This document shows, one piece after another, positions 12,101 to 51,175 of a stretch of DNA of 64,000 bases. Below the pieces are notes generated by a model. The model was not told where the DNA came from. It saw nothing but the letters and a program-made list of their open reading frames with translations, and searched no databases. Source of the stretch: Lingula anatina (Eukaryota; Brachiopoda; Lingulata; Lingulida; Lingulidae); contig NW_019775291.1 in assembly GCF_001039355.2 (NCBI RefSeq), forward strand, positions 259,604 to 323,603. The letters are read 5' to 3'. Each line of letters starts with the position of its first letter. Positions within the stretch are counted from its first letter, which is position 1. The translations under genes and the position numbers were made by a program.

Positions 12101-15100
12101 NNNNNNNNNNNNNNNNNNNNNNNNNNNNNNNNNNNNNNNNNNNNNNNNNNNNNNNNNNNNNNNNNNNNNNNNNNNNNNNNNNNNNNNNNNNNNNNNNNNN
12201 NNNNNNNNGGTTGGGGGGGTGGGGTGGGGGTTTGAAAGAACCACCCCTTTTGTCAGGAAAAGGTCCATTTTGGGTAAAATGTGATCTAGGTACACATAAG
12301 TTTCATAATAAAAAGTCCACTTTTTCATAAAAAGAACCCCCCTTATAAATTTACTGGCTACGGGCCTGAAACCACATACTTCTTGTGCATCCTATAGTAA
12401 GCCAGCTGAAGTGCAAGCTGAACATGTGTGTCTGGGGAAATCTTGCGACTGCGTAGATATTTCCTGCCATAGCCAGTGAAGATGGGACTAAAACACTCAA
12501 CATTCTTAGCCTGGAATGAAAGACGGGAACAACATGCAGTCGTGCAATATTCACACATTTTAAATCTTCAAACTGATAAAAACCTGATAAAAATAGTTTT
12601 TAAAGACATGCAATTAATTTAAGACCTTTATATAGCAAATAATTATTAATAATAACTAGTTTGAACATTATACAGTTAGCCTTATTTTCTTTAGGCAGAT
12701 CAATCCATCTGGATTGACCTTACTCCTTGGGGATTCACGCTAAATTGCTCTCAGCTTAAGAGGCTTAAATGTCTGTCACGCCTACCGAATCAGCTAGGGG
12801 GGCAATTAACTTTCTTGCACGTCAGCCTCGTCGATAGCAGATACCAATTTAGAGGGACTCCCCGTGGAGATTGATCAATTCAAATATCTGTGGGAATGGT
12901 CCCTTAATATGCAGTTGTTATTTTGTAAATGGTTTCAGTGAGGATATACTTTATTAATTAAGGAAAAACTGATGTAATTAAAAATTCATTTATTTATTTT
13001 ATTTTTGCTAAATAAAGGTCTAATGCCTTGGACAGCAGCAAAAGATTCAGATGCACAGATTGTCTTATCACACTCATGCCTTATTTAAATTGTCTGCATA
13101 TTCCAATAACATATAACAAGGGGCGGATCCAGAGCTAATTTCTGACCGTCTTCCAAATTATCTTTGTTGATCCATCCTCTATTTTTGACCGTCTTCTGAC
13201 AGAAAAAAAATTAGAAACCTGTCAATGTAAACTTGAAAATTTGACTGTCTTCCCGAAGGCCTCAATCCGCCCCTGATAACATTGCAGGCTGGGGTTGACA
13301 GGCCTGAGTACCACTTACCAACTTGTCATGAGTCTCTATTGCCTTTGCTATTCCATGATATATGTCCCCGTCCAACAGGAATGTCAACTCTTCTGGTGGT
13401 TTCATAATTCTTACTTCTTTGGACCCCTGAAAGAAAAAAAAATTAGAAATGGAATAAAGAAAATGAGTTTGAATTGTAGATGATGATGGCTTCAAAGCCC
13501 CAATCCATTCAATCTTTCTTTAAAGTAAGACAAGGAAAACAAATAGGACTAGCGTGGAATATGATATAAATTCAATTTGGTAATTAAAGGAATTAAAGAA
13601 GCACTGAAATTCTCATATAAATGATTCTGTTTGCTTTTTGTAGCTTTAACATTCACTGTATTTTAAAGTCAAGGTGAAATCTAACTGTAAGAGCACAGTT
13701 TTAGTTTAGACAGAGGTGGGGGAGGGGTATGTGCTTAGCTTCTAAGGGCCTCCTTATTCACCCTTTCCCTCCCTAAAAAAGTGAAATGATGAAAATGAGT
13801 CCCCGCCCTAGGGGCAAACACTTTGTTAAATACAGAACATAAAGCCTTATTCTACTGAATTAGGTTTTTTGCCCTGAACAACTGGTAGTACTATTGTTTA
13901 GTCTGCTCTCAACAAAAAACATCTGAGAAGTTGACAGGTCAGAAAACTCTGACAGCAACTTTTTGTCAAAATACCTGGACTGACGGCAACCATGTTGTTT
14001 ATTGTAACACCGCCCCTTACCTGCCATTTACCCTTGCATTCTGTGACATTGAGGTCAATAAAATAGGTCAAGGACACCATCACCATAGCATCAAATGGGG
14101 CATGCTGAAAAAAAGATAAAACCTAGCAACATGAACTCTCTGTTTCGGATAATCATATCAATTATGTGCTAACAAACAAGTCTTACTTTATACAAATGTA
14201 GCTGAATTCACACATAAAATCAGAAATTAATAATAATTATCATACCTGATTGAATAATTTTGCAATGATCTTAAAATCGCTTTTATTTCATTACTCTAAT
14301 TATAATTTAAGTACTTATAAATAATGGGAATTCTTCAATTCAAAATTGCTGAGATAATCATTCAATATTTCAATATTCACTCAGTGTCCAGAGTGCTGCG
14401 CTTCATTTGTCTTGTATCTATTGCCATGTGCTGTAATTATTTTAATCATTCAAATTGTTATTATTACTAGTACATAAGGATTGTCAATTTTATGCTATTT
14501 TCTTGACAAAAGAAAAAAAAAGCTTTATCAAATCTATACGCTGATAAAAAAATAATAAGCTGTATCTATAATTTAACCTTTAATAAATAAATTTTTTTAA
14601 AATGACGATCAGAGAGGTAATACTGCCTCTTGAATATGTACTGTACCACAAGCTGGGTAAGCTAATTAGGCATGCCAAAGAGTTCATGCTCATACAAACT
14701 GGTGGTAAAATAACAAGCACTGATCTCCTTACATCACAGTTACATCCACTGGTTCCATTGCTGAAGGTGATAAAACACAAAGACTTGTCATACCAACGGT
14801 TGGTGCAGTCCCCGCACAGGCTATGCTGCATCATCTAAAACATAACATGAGAATGGAATAGTCAGTGCTCGTGGCTACTAATTTTAAGTTGGGGTTATTA
14901 ATTAGTGGCTATAGGATCTTTAATATGGGCATTAATGCTCACACATCTCAAGTTTGAAAATGCTGTATTTGTTTGTAATGCCTGATACAATGTGATAAAG
15001 CTGACTGAACAGTGAAATTTTTCTGATAAATATTGAGCTCGATATAAAAACAAGAACAAAAAAAAAAAATCTCAAAATAATGAGGATTAATAGTGCTATG

Positions 15101-15453
15101 AAAAAATTAATTAATGCAATCCAATATAATATAATTACATTTATGTAAGTTGGTATATAATCTAAACTATATTTTCCATGAATATTAAACTGAACAAAGA
15201 TCTGTATTACCTCTGTGAAATCACTGGCAGGAACATCATCTAGAGACACTACAAACATGGAGGTCTGGATAATGTCTAAGCTACGGACATTGCATGGACT
15301 CAGCTCTAAGAGGTGCTGCCGGAGCTGTGAAAAAATTCAGTGTGAATATATAACAAAGCAAAAATGATCCTTCTTTGCCAAAACAAAACAAACTACTTCT
15401 GTTATTTATTTTTCTGTTTTTTTTTCTATTTCTACAAAAACAGGGACCCTCCA

Positions 15454-15496
<43 letters not shown>

Positions 15497-18400
15497 TCCT
15501 TCCTTTCCTCTCTCACTATCATTTAATCTTTAAAATTCTAATTAAAAATTTTTCTTATCTTAATCTGAATTCTAAAACTCAAAAACTCTAAAATCAAAAT
15601 AATCTATAAGAGCACAGCTGGCCCTTACCTTGGCCCAGTCTGTCCTCTCTGCCCCTGTGAGGGCCCCCACTCCCGGCCCCCTCGGCTCACTGTCACACCT
15701 CTCTCTTATCAACTGGAGTTGAGCCTCTAGCTCAGGTGGGGTGTAGGGCTCCTCTTTCTCATCAACGCCCTCTACAGTGAAGATCCTCCCTTTGCATATC
15801 ACCAAGAAATGTGTTGGGGTTTTTCCTTCTCTTTCTAGTTTGTGAAAAAGGTTCGATATTGTGTTAGGGTTTCTTTACGATATGTAGCAAGATTCATGAA
15901 GAACTGCTTATAATGCACTTTGCACATACAATGTACTCATGAATGATAGTTGTATTTAAGTTGATACCTTTTTGAAGTGAAAACTGTGAAAACAAAACTG
16001 TTAAATTTTTTATAAACTTTCAGGTATTTAACTAGTCTATCAATTAATTATTTACAAATTTTCTCCTTTAGTCATTAAAAAAAAATTTCTAAATTTCAAA
16101 ACTGATTCAACATCTGCTAACCAACTCACTTGTCTTAAAATAAAAGTTAAAATGGTCCACTTCTTCTCCTGGGATTTTGCAAGTGCTAAAACCACGATGG
16201 AATTGACTCATGCTCAGCGGTTGTCTTTTACTGTTACGGTCAATGCTAAGTCTCTCTCTGAAAGTGATCATGTGATTGATTTAACATATTGTAAACGGGC
16301 CAGCATTTTTGATTTTCATAATTCTAAATTCTGATCCTTAATTCTTGAAAATTTTAAGGATCTTAAATGTATTTTGAACTCTGTGAATGTACAGTTACTA
16401 CATGCCATTACTCAAACTTTATTTTAGATCAACAGTTGTTTTGAAAACAGATATTTTAAAATATTTTATAGTTGTATGTTAAGTGCAGGCATGCAGGCAT
16501 GTGCACATGCATAAACATGCTAAAATGCACATACATGTACACGTAACACACACACAAATACATTAACAGTCTGAGAGCACACACAATCTCAGCCACTTGC
16601 TGGGGTAGCGCTAACACTCGCCAATTTAGCCAAATGCTAAAATTGACTGAAATTGGCTAAACAAATTGGGGTTGATTTGACTCATTTTAGTCAAATTTAA
16701 ACCATTTGGACCAAAAAGCAATGAAATAGTTGTAATTTGGCTAAACGAAAAAAATTGCTAGCGCCACCCCAGACTTTGTCCCCATGAGTTTCTAAGATTA
16801 TTGGAAATAACAATAATAAATAAATAAATAAATAATTATTACGATAACTAACCTTCGTAGCATCTGCCAGTATTTCAGTGTATAGTAGGTGGTCATGGCA
16901 CATCTTGGCACTTGAGTGCCCTCTTTAGGTGGCCAGAACTTAAAGCTGTACGGCCCTGGACCAGCAAAGTTCACTATGGGAGAGCTGGGATACCTGCCCC
17001 TAAGGTACGCATACTCCTCCCACCACTTCTCTAACTGATAGTGTAGGAAAGACAAAACAGTTAGGCAAATATATTAAATATATATTAAATATAGTAAATC
17101 TCATATTGGACAATCTTGTAGATCTGACAGGTGTTATGCAGAGACTCAGACATCTTGACCTTTATCACAAGGTCATCTTCAGGGAACTGTCACTACTGCA
17201 CACACAACACCTACATGTAACAGGCAATACAGTTACTTAGAATTTCAAGTAACTGTTTCAAGTAACTGTTTCAAGTAACTGTTATAAGTTATTTAAGAAG
17301 TTACAGTAACTTATTATCTAAGGATTTTACCTTGAAATGGAGGAGGGTAGGAAGGGGGCGTCTCAGCTCTCCACGCACCATATTATAATTACTAGTACAT
17401 GCATGAATTTGAAAAAATTAAAAAAAAAAATACTGGCTACATCACATTTCTTTTAGGGAAACTTAAACCCATCCTTAAACTCTAGCTATCATAATTAATT
17501 AATTAATTAATTAATTAATTAATAAATCCACAAGTGACACAAGTCCTACCCAGTTCCTCTTATGTTTGGCATTATCCAGAAGTCTTCTGTGTAGCTCTTT
17601 CCCCACCCCCTGACCAAACTCCTGCACTATGAACTCTGTAGTTCTCAGCTCCTCTGGGGACAAATGTGGGCGGACTATGGGAGAAGAAACAAATTATAGC
17701 TGATTTTACAATTATGAAAAAAAATTTTACTGGGGTAACACTCGCCAATTTAGCCAAATGCTAAAACTTAATTAAATTGGCTAAAGTAAAAAGGGCTTGA
17801 TTTGACTTGTTTTAGTCAAATTATAACCATTTTGATAACATATTGACAAAAAAGTGGTGATTTGGCTAAGCGGAAAAAATTGCTAGCGCTACCCCAGTAT
17901 TATATTTTTTGAAGAATGAACTTTTTGTATTGCAAGGTGCCCTGTGTATTGTGCACGTGCGGGGTATGTGATTCTTTGTTTAAAATTTGTTTAAAGGCAT
18001 TAAAATTTAAATCGTTTAAACCGTATTATTATTGAAAATTAATTAAACTATAGTGTAACATTTTCTTTTTCATTTTGCGCTGTGATTTTGTAAAAGTGGT
18101 CAATAGTAACTATAAAATTATGAAATAAAAAGAGCAGTTACACCTGTCCATTATATCAAGAACTCTATATTCAAGTTCAGGTTATCACCCAGAATACTTA
18201 AGAACTAGAGTATACCATTTCCTTTGCACGATTTTTGTTACGTCTAAATGTATGTGTTATATTTTACTAGAACCTCAATAAATAAAATCTCATGTCACAA
18301 TGCTTTTCTTTAGTTATTTTATAGAACTGTTATATTCTGCTTGTTGGATCATTGTTCTATGTACTAACAAGACATTAAATGGATAAATAATTTTAAAAAT

Positions 18401-18569
18401 AAGGGGTAAATAATTTTAAGTGTTGCAGCCAATTCAAGAAACCCTCACCAGAATCCAGATATTTCTTCAATGTCTGTTCCAGAGGAGGTATAGGCAGGTT
18501 GGGCAGGCTGTCCTCACAATCAAAGGTTCTTTCCTTCTCAGACACATACATCTGCAGTGGGGAGGCCAT
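7423..18569 (-). CDS. CROT: Carnitine O-octanoyltransferase, complete, 15 coding exons
   Basis: Exons: 18569-18449, 17674-17550, 17034-16853, 16257-16130, 15834-15629, 15324-15211, 14834-14733, 14104-14021, 13426-13319, 12510-12380, 11275-11152, 10734-10656, 10328-10235, 9289-9170 and 7558-7423. All join in phase with GT-AG ends to 617 aa; human CROT is about 612. Family hallmarks: N-terminal ERTFDCEDSLPNLPIPPLE (specific to CROT rather than CRAT/CPT), WPPKEGTQ, FSTCKIPG, the catalytic histidine in CDHAPFDA at residue 327, YYHGRTETVRSC, and ILSTSFVGY containing the STS carnitine-site motif. The protein ends in ARL, a PTS1-type tripeptide, consistent with peroxisomal location. Known role: transfers medium-chain acyl groups between CoA and carnitine for export after peroxisomal beta-oxidation. 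A 503-bp assembly gap lies in intron 10 and loses no coding sequence. A 5' UTR acceptor may lie just upstream of the ATG. Confidence 0.95.
7966..8012 (-). repeat. Diverged stray copy of the CROT exon 14 end
   Basis: Matches the repeat unit at 8793-9215 with insertions (CTATATATACGGTCTAG in place of CTATAG) and is followed by a CA run. It is an older or degraded copy in the same intron. Confidence 0.7.
8793..9215 (-). repeat. Minisatellite made of CROT exon 14 3' end plus splice donor and CA tract
   Basis: Five copies start at about 8793, 8887, 8981, 9063 and 9161 (spacing 94, 94, 82, 98). Each holds about 48 bp whose minus strand reads the last coding part of exon 14 (DGYGVFYRFGPD), then the GTGAGTAG donor, then a variable CA/CG tract. 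The rightmost copy (9161-9215) is the genuine exon end; the other four lie in the intron. Confidence 0.9.
9566..9791. repeat. MITE family A, copy 3
   Basis: Flanked by TAA at 9563-9565 and 9792-9794. Same internal order as the copy at 3684, with CGATCTATCCCTGTGGGG near the left end and GGTCGATCTAAATCTTAA near the right. It sits in the CROT intron between exons 14 and 13. Confidence 0.8.
11706..12208. other. Assembly gap (503 N)
   Basis: Run of N in the CROT intron between exons 11 and 10. Splice phase across it is intact, so no exon appears to be lost. Confidence 1.
12209..12367. repeat. Transposon fragment ending 12 bp from a CROT donor
   Basis: The sequence after the gap ends in AATTTACTGGCTACGGGCCTG, a terminal motif that recurs in diverged form at about 41490-41512 (AAATTGCTAGCTACAGGCCTG). 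Its end lies 12 nt from the last base of CROT exon 10, inside the intron just past the GTATGTGG donor. Left extent is unknown because of the gap. Confidence 0.5.
12690..12904. repeat. MITE family A, copy 4 (degraded)
   Basis: Internal blocks GGGGATTCACGCTAAATTGC, CCGTGGAGATTGATCAATT and the right terminus TGTGGGAATGGTCCC match the family. The left terminus is eroded. It lies in the CROT intron between exons 10 and 9. Confidence 0.65.
13121..13276. repeat. hAT-like short TIR element, copy 2
   Basis: Inverted ends GGGGCGGATCC and CAATCCGCCCCTG flank about 130 bp of core. ATAACA occurs on both sides, a possible trace of a target-site duplication. CAGGGGCGGATC-type ends are common in hAT-derived MITEs. 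Confidence 0.65.
15459..15494. repeat. (TC)n microsatellite
   Basis: Simple TC run in the CROT intron between exons 6 and 5. Confidence 0.9.
16600..16772. repeat. TIR element B, copy 1
   Basis: Ends CTGGGGTAGCGCTAAC and GCTAGCGCCACCCCAG are inverted repeats; internal ATTTAGCCAAATGCTAAAA also has an inverted partner (AATTTGGCTAAACG). 173 bp, non-coding, in the CROT intron between exons 4 and 3. A second copy is at 17730. Confidence 0.75.
17730..17897. repeat. TIR element B, copy 2
   Basis: Same ends (CTGGGGTAACACTCGCC and GCTAGCGCTACCCCAG) and same internal order as the copy at 16600, 168 bp. It lies in the CROT intron between exons 2 and 1 and abuts the direct repeat at 17898. Confidence 0.75.
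17898..18105. repeat. Direct repeat, intronic copy
   Basis: About 200 bp beginning TATTATATTTTTTGAAGAAT and containing GCAAGGTGCCCTGTGTATTG. It closely matches 19797-19990 in the CROT-CHD4 intergenic region, so one is a dispersed copy of the other. Confidence 0.75.
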
Positions 18570-19796
18570 GGCTGAAAGGAGGCGTCATAGGCACAGGGGA
18601 AAGACCTATAAGAGAATCATGAAATAAAAATCCTGGTCTCTCTTTTGTACACATTATGCTTGGAGATTTTATAACTTTCTTGTATATACTTTGCTAGTAG
18701 ATTTTAGCCAAATTCAGAAAACAAACTAATCTTAGAAAATTATAAATACTTATATCTATTGTTTCTTTTAAAAAATACCATAATTAATAACAGTAATAAT
18801 AATAATAATAATAATATGATAAGTGCTCTCTACAGCATTGTTGTGATATAAATATGTTATTCAATCTATTGAATCAAGTCAAGAATCCACAGAGTATATC
18901 TATTAGTTTCACAGGACTATCAACATGCCTGAGATCCCTTGAACTCAAGGTGCAGGTGATCAACTGGGTACATTAGTTATCACCTTACTATATACAGTAT
19001 ATGGGTCTATTTAATGTAAAACTACAGGTAAAGTGTTCCCTTTTAATTCTACATGTACAGTATTTGCAAACAGCAATTGGCATCAAACATAAAGAAATGG
19101 AATACAGTGAAATATATTGCAGCAGTGTAAATGTTAAAAAATACTGATAATAAAAGGAAGCTGACTTGAAAATTTACCTGAGTGCACACCTGAATCAAAA
19201 TTGGACTTTGGACTTGAGATATATGGACCTAACCTGGAAGGCTATCTAGCAGATAGAATGGTTGAATGAAGTCAGAAACTGAAATAAATGTGAATTCGCA
19301 GCGTCACAGAACATTTAGCATAATCGGTTTCTTTAAACCAAGGATGAAAAAAGACTGACAAAACTTGCCAAACTCGAAGAGTGACAAAAACAAAACAAAC
19401 CTCAATTGACCTGTCAAAGTTAAACTGACTTTTGCTTCTGGTCTAAGTTTCATCCAAACATATGTTTATCATTTAACCACTATTTTAAGTTAACCGCACT
19501 TAAAAGAAAAATAAGCTAAATATGACAGATCTGATGTCACAATATATTTTGCAAAATTGGACCGATTACTTACACATCAAAGAAGCCGGCTGCTCGCTCG
19601 CTCTTATAACGAGGTGAGCTTGTCTTGATTGTTTGGGCAAGTTCGCGTAAACTGTTGTTACATTGTTTTAGATTTACTTTTAAAAAATATTGATCAGAAT
19701 CAAATAAAAAATACAAATACATAATGGGTGTGATATACATTCTTGTTTTCAAGAAAGTACAGATCTTACGAAAGAAAATGAAGTAAAAATACTTAT

Positions 19797-19990
19797 TATT
19801 ATATTTTTCGAAGAATGAACTTTTTGTATTGCAAGGTGCCCTGTGTATTGTGCACGCGCCGGGAAAATAAAGGTAATGTCATTCTATGTTTTAATGCATT
19901 TAAATCGTGTTATAGTCGCAAATGAATGTAGTCATAGTGTAGTATTTTCTTTTTCTTTCTGCATATGTGCTATAGTAAAAGTGTTCGACT
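19797..19990. repeat. Direct repeat, intergenic copy
   Basis: Partner of 17898-18105. It shares AATGAACTTTTTGTATTGCA and a downstream ATAGTGTA(G/A)(C/T)ATTTTCTTTTTC block. Confidence 0.75.
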
Positions 19991-20041
19991 TCGACATGAT
20001 TTTAAGGTTTGGACGACAGTTCTATACTAGTACGGTTTTCC

Positions 20042-20254
20042 GATCCCCCGGTCGGGTCGACGTCTGTTTTGCCCTTTAATTAAAAACCTGTTTTCTGCTA
20101 TTTAATGTAGTTTCAATGTCAATAAAAATCATAATCGATTTTCCCTTTGATTACAATTTTATAATGAAATGAAAATTATGTATGACAGGGTCCGTTGTTG
20201 TTACCGTGATTTTTTAAAAGAATAAACAGGCAAATGTCGACCCAACCGGGGGAT
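20042..20254. repeat. Short TIR element in the intergenic region
   Basis: Terminal inverted repeats ATCCCCCGGTCGGGTCGAC (left) and GTCGACCCAACCGGGGGAT (right) bound about 210 bp of AT-rich DNA. It is bounded by AT on both sides, so target-site size is unclear. No coding potential. Confidence 0.65.
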
Positions 20255-20265
20255 GAAAGAATAAG

Positions 20266-20277
20266 AAAATGGCGGCC
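20266..20277 (+). promoter_or_regulatory. YY1-like ATGGCGGC motif
   Basis: AAAATGGCGGCC matches the core of the AANATGGCGGC motif found near many animal transcription starts. It sits upstream of the CHD4 5' UTR acceptor at 20775, so it may mark the CHD4 first exon. Sequence match only. Confidence 0.4.
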
Positions 20278-20775
20278 TTATTAGAACAAAGAAGATATAA
20301 TGGCAAATATTGTTATTGAGATAAATTAAATTTGAGGGCAATGGAAGTCATTAGTGCATGTCTTCATAAAGTTAAATCTTTAAAATGATGGAAAAGCAAT
20401 TTTTTGCTTATTCGGAACCTTTACTTTTTCTGAGCATACCTGTGTATGTGTGTGCGTGCGTGTGTGTGTATGTGTGTGTGTAATTTTATCATGGATGTTT
20501 GACAGGTGTCAATCCAAGTAAATGTCAACAACAAACATCTGTCAGTTAGTATTTGCCAAATAATTCCACATTACAACTCAACTCATTTGTACGCTTGTAA
20601 TAGTTCTGAAAATATAAGCACCATTCCTTCAATGATATTTATATTAATTTTATATTATTCTGGTCCTTAATTTTTAAGACCAATATTTGTGGATTTAGCT
20701 CTTGTTGTTGGTCAATAACTGTTTGTAGCATATTTCTATAATATTAAAGGATGATGTGACTTCTTTTCTTTTCAG

Positions 20776-20861
20776 TTTAACAGAACCAGCCTAAATGTAA
20801 GCAGTTGTTCTATCAAAAGTTTTGATACAGTTACTTATTCAAAAGCTTTCCGTGTGAAGTC
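20776..20861 (+). other. CHD4 5' UTR segment of the first coding exon
   Basis: A strong acceptor (TTCTTTTCTTTTCAG, ending 20775) precedes this segment, implying an upstream non-coding exon. It contains a start-stop ATGTAA at 20795-20800. Confidence 0.6.
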
Positions 20862-45439
<24,578 letters not shown>

Positions 45440-46227
45440 TCTTAGTTGTCACATCAGGTTGCTCTCATTGGCAAAATACAAATAGAAAGAAAAAAAGAAC
45501 TTTGTTCAAGTACTGTAGCAGTAGAAACTGTTCATTTGATAACTTTATAGTATATACACAATTATCACGTATAGAATAGGACAATAGGAACAGGTTCATT
45601 TGATTACTTAATTGGATATTATGTAGTCATTATTATTATTATTATTATATATAGAGTAGGACAGTAGAATCCCCAGTGATGGAGACAATATCCACAAGAC
45701 CATCAAATGGTACAAAAAAAAAAAAAAGCCAATTCAAATATGGTGCAGTATGGTTATCTTACTACTATCATGAGTAGACATCATTTATCATCACTTTTTT
45801 ATTGTTGTTAATTAAATTGAAATTTATAAGTATATTAAATTAATATATAATCGTCAATGTGTATTTCGGAGTTGTCGGTCTGTAGTGTACAAATATTGGA
45901 GAGCAGATTTAAAAAGTTAGAAAGCATAAGATAGTCCCATGCATGTTGAGCATTCTTATAGTTGGAAAAAGTTTATTTCTGCTCCTGTTATGCAACACCT
46001 TTTTAAGTAGAAAATGTATTCAGCTGTTAAATGTTTTCATATAAGAAAGTTTTATCTTTAATAATTATAACAATGATATCAGCAATGTTGTAAACTTCTG
46101 TTTATCAAATACAGTATTCGCCACAGACAAGTTGCTCTTGTTTGAATGTGTTGCTCTAAAAAGGAGTAAAAGCAAATAGGAAGAAAGAAGAGAAACCAGA
46201 TGGTTGAAGGAGCTGCCTCCCCCCCCA

Positions 46228-46288
<61 letters not shown>

Positions 46289-47871
46289 ATGAGTAAATTA
46301 AAAGCTGTTCAATTCTCATCTTTACTGAATCAGACAATCACCTTCAAATCCAGCTGAGCTTTATTATTTTTCTTCTAACATAGAGAAAACATTCAATGAA
46401 TGTCATAAAAAAAACTGCTTTGACCAGAATATCATTGTAGTATCATACGAAGATGCTGTTCTAGTTTAATATTCAACAATGGTATTATATTTAAACATTC
46501 ACTGTAATCATGAAAGCTGTGCATTACAGTTCCCCATCACACCTTTTAACAAAATTATACATTCATTTGCACAGCCATACATATAAATAGCATATTAACA
46601 TAAAAGTGTAAACTTTTATAAGACCTAATAATGAGCATAAAAAATATATACTGCACAAAATCTATTCAGCCGTGGAAATGCTGCAGGCAAAACATAAATT
46701 TACAAAGCACATGATGATGGCTCGAATTCCATTAATATTAAACTATATTTCTTTCATTGTGCTGTGAGTGAACCTCTGCTCAAAGCTATTCTGGAATTAC
46801 AGCTGAACATAATTCCTACAACTAGAGGGGAACAGGATTCTTTATGATTTACAGATACTGTGTCCCTTCGTGGAATCAAATCTCATAGACTAGTAGATTC
46901 TTTTGTTGTTGTTGCTCTAGAATAGACAGATTCTACTTCGTGACCAAACATATCTCACCCTGCTTTTCGACTGAATATTGCAAATTACTTTTAATAATAA
47001 GTCGTCACATAATACAGATGCTGCAAAGCAAATTATACATGTCCATATTGTAAACATTACATATAGCAAGCTTTTATAATGTATAACATCAATCATTATA
47101 GAAAATTTGTGCGAAAAGGTTTCAAATATATCTGTTTATAATTGTTTAAGCTAAATGTTTTTTTTTTAATCTTTCAAACTGCTCATTTTTTTTCAGTCAG
47201 CCCAATGTATTGACATTCATATGAAAACAAATATCAGCTCTCTTTAAATAATACAGAAGTACTGCAGCATATTAAATCAGCAACAGACCTTTCGTTTCAT
47301 TATAGTAGAACACAGCATATTTATCACTTTATGTCTGCATATGCCAGCATAATTGGTATACAGTAGGCATTAATGAGCGATTGATGCCCTCACCTGACTA
47401 AACTTCCATTAGTCACTTCATAAAGTATTTGATTAAGCCTGTGCAAATTTAAGACATTATTCGTTTTGATTTCCAAACATGACTTTAACTATAAAGATGA
47501 TCAACCATGCCAAAATAAAATCAATCTCTTTCTCTTTTTTTCTATTTCTTTTTTTTTTTTTATTGTGAAATTAAAAATAAAGAGCTGACAGGCAGTTGTG
47601 CTGACAATTGGTCACAAACACCAGCTGGAGGCATAATAAATATAAATATGCCGTCATGTTTGCTCTCATATTTCCAATATGTGACCTTTGCAATTTGTGA
47701 TATGCAACATCTACCTTATGCCACAAATAAACCCCTAAACATCCACAGACTTGTACATATTATAGAGGACTGCTGCTGCAGTATAGAAACCTTTAGATGT
47801 CTGTCTTTTTAGCACGGTATGTGACATATCTGTGTGAAATTGCAGCACTATACTTTATGTCTGAGTTGTGT
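45440..47871. other. CHD4 3' UTR / convergent intergenic region (left copy)
   Basis: AT-rich, no gene recognised. Contains a poly-A tract and (TA)n run at 46228-46284. Duplicated, with small differences, at 51176-53632. Confidence 0.6.
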
Positions 47872-47954
47872 CTATCCTGACGCTTGCTGTCTCTTGTTCT
47901 GGTTTGAAATGATGTCATCCAGTACTTTGATTGCTGCATCTGGGATTCTGGTGC
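47872..47954 (-). CDS. MMUT: Extra copy of the last MMUT exon (left copy of block 3)
   Basis: Encodes GTRIPDAAIKVLDDIISNQN then KRQQASG and a stop, the same peptide as 53633-53715, with an acceptor AG. The next MMUT exon upstream is absent from this copy because the contig ends at 48258, so it is a truncated duplicate rather than a second gene. Confidence 0.85.
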
Positions 47955-48385
47955 CTGACGGGACGGAGATAATTTAAGAATGTTACATATTTGGGTTTAG
48001 AATATGTAATTTCAACCAAGTTTTACAACTTTGTTTCTTAGCTGGTTTGCAATTCATTCCTTTCCTTATTATTTCAATATGAAAAATATCTTTGTATTTG
48101 TCAAGCATTAAATCACTTTAGTAAGTAAAAGACGTTAGTAAAACAAACATATTAAAATTATGATAAAACTGGTATAATTATACCTTTCAGTAAATAAAGA
48201 CAGAGGAAACAAAATACTTCAATAACTTATTGTTACCTGGACCAAACACACTGGAAACNTTTTCTCAATTTCTGAAATGTTGTATTAGCAGGTGTACTTG
48301 AAGAAATAGACCTTAAAGACTTGATTTTATATTATACACTAAAATAATTTTAGTTTGATAATGAATAAATGATTATATGTTTCAG

Positions 48386-51175
<2,790 letters not shown>

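Larger units (their letters stand above)
18570..20775. promoter_or_regulatory. Head-to-head intergenic/5' UTR region between CROT and CHD4
   Basis: CROT reads left from 18569 and CHD4 right from 20862, so the promoters of both must lie here or within the first non-coding exons. A plausible CROT 5' UTR acceptor lies at about 18604 (minus-strand CTTATAG). The region holds the direct repeat at 19797, a TIR element at 20042 and a YY1-like motif at 20266. No TATA assignment is made. Confidence 0.55.

Noticed and set aside
11647-12330. Long open frames across the N run
   Set aside because: They exist only because N codons do not translate to stops; no coding evidence.
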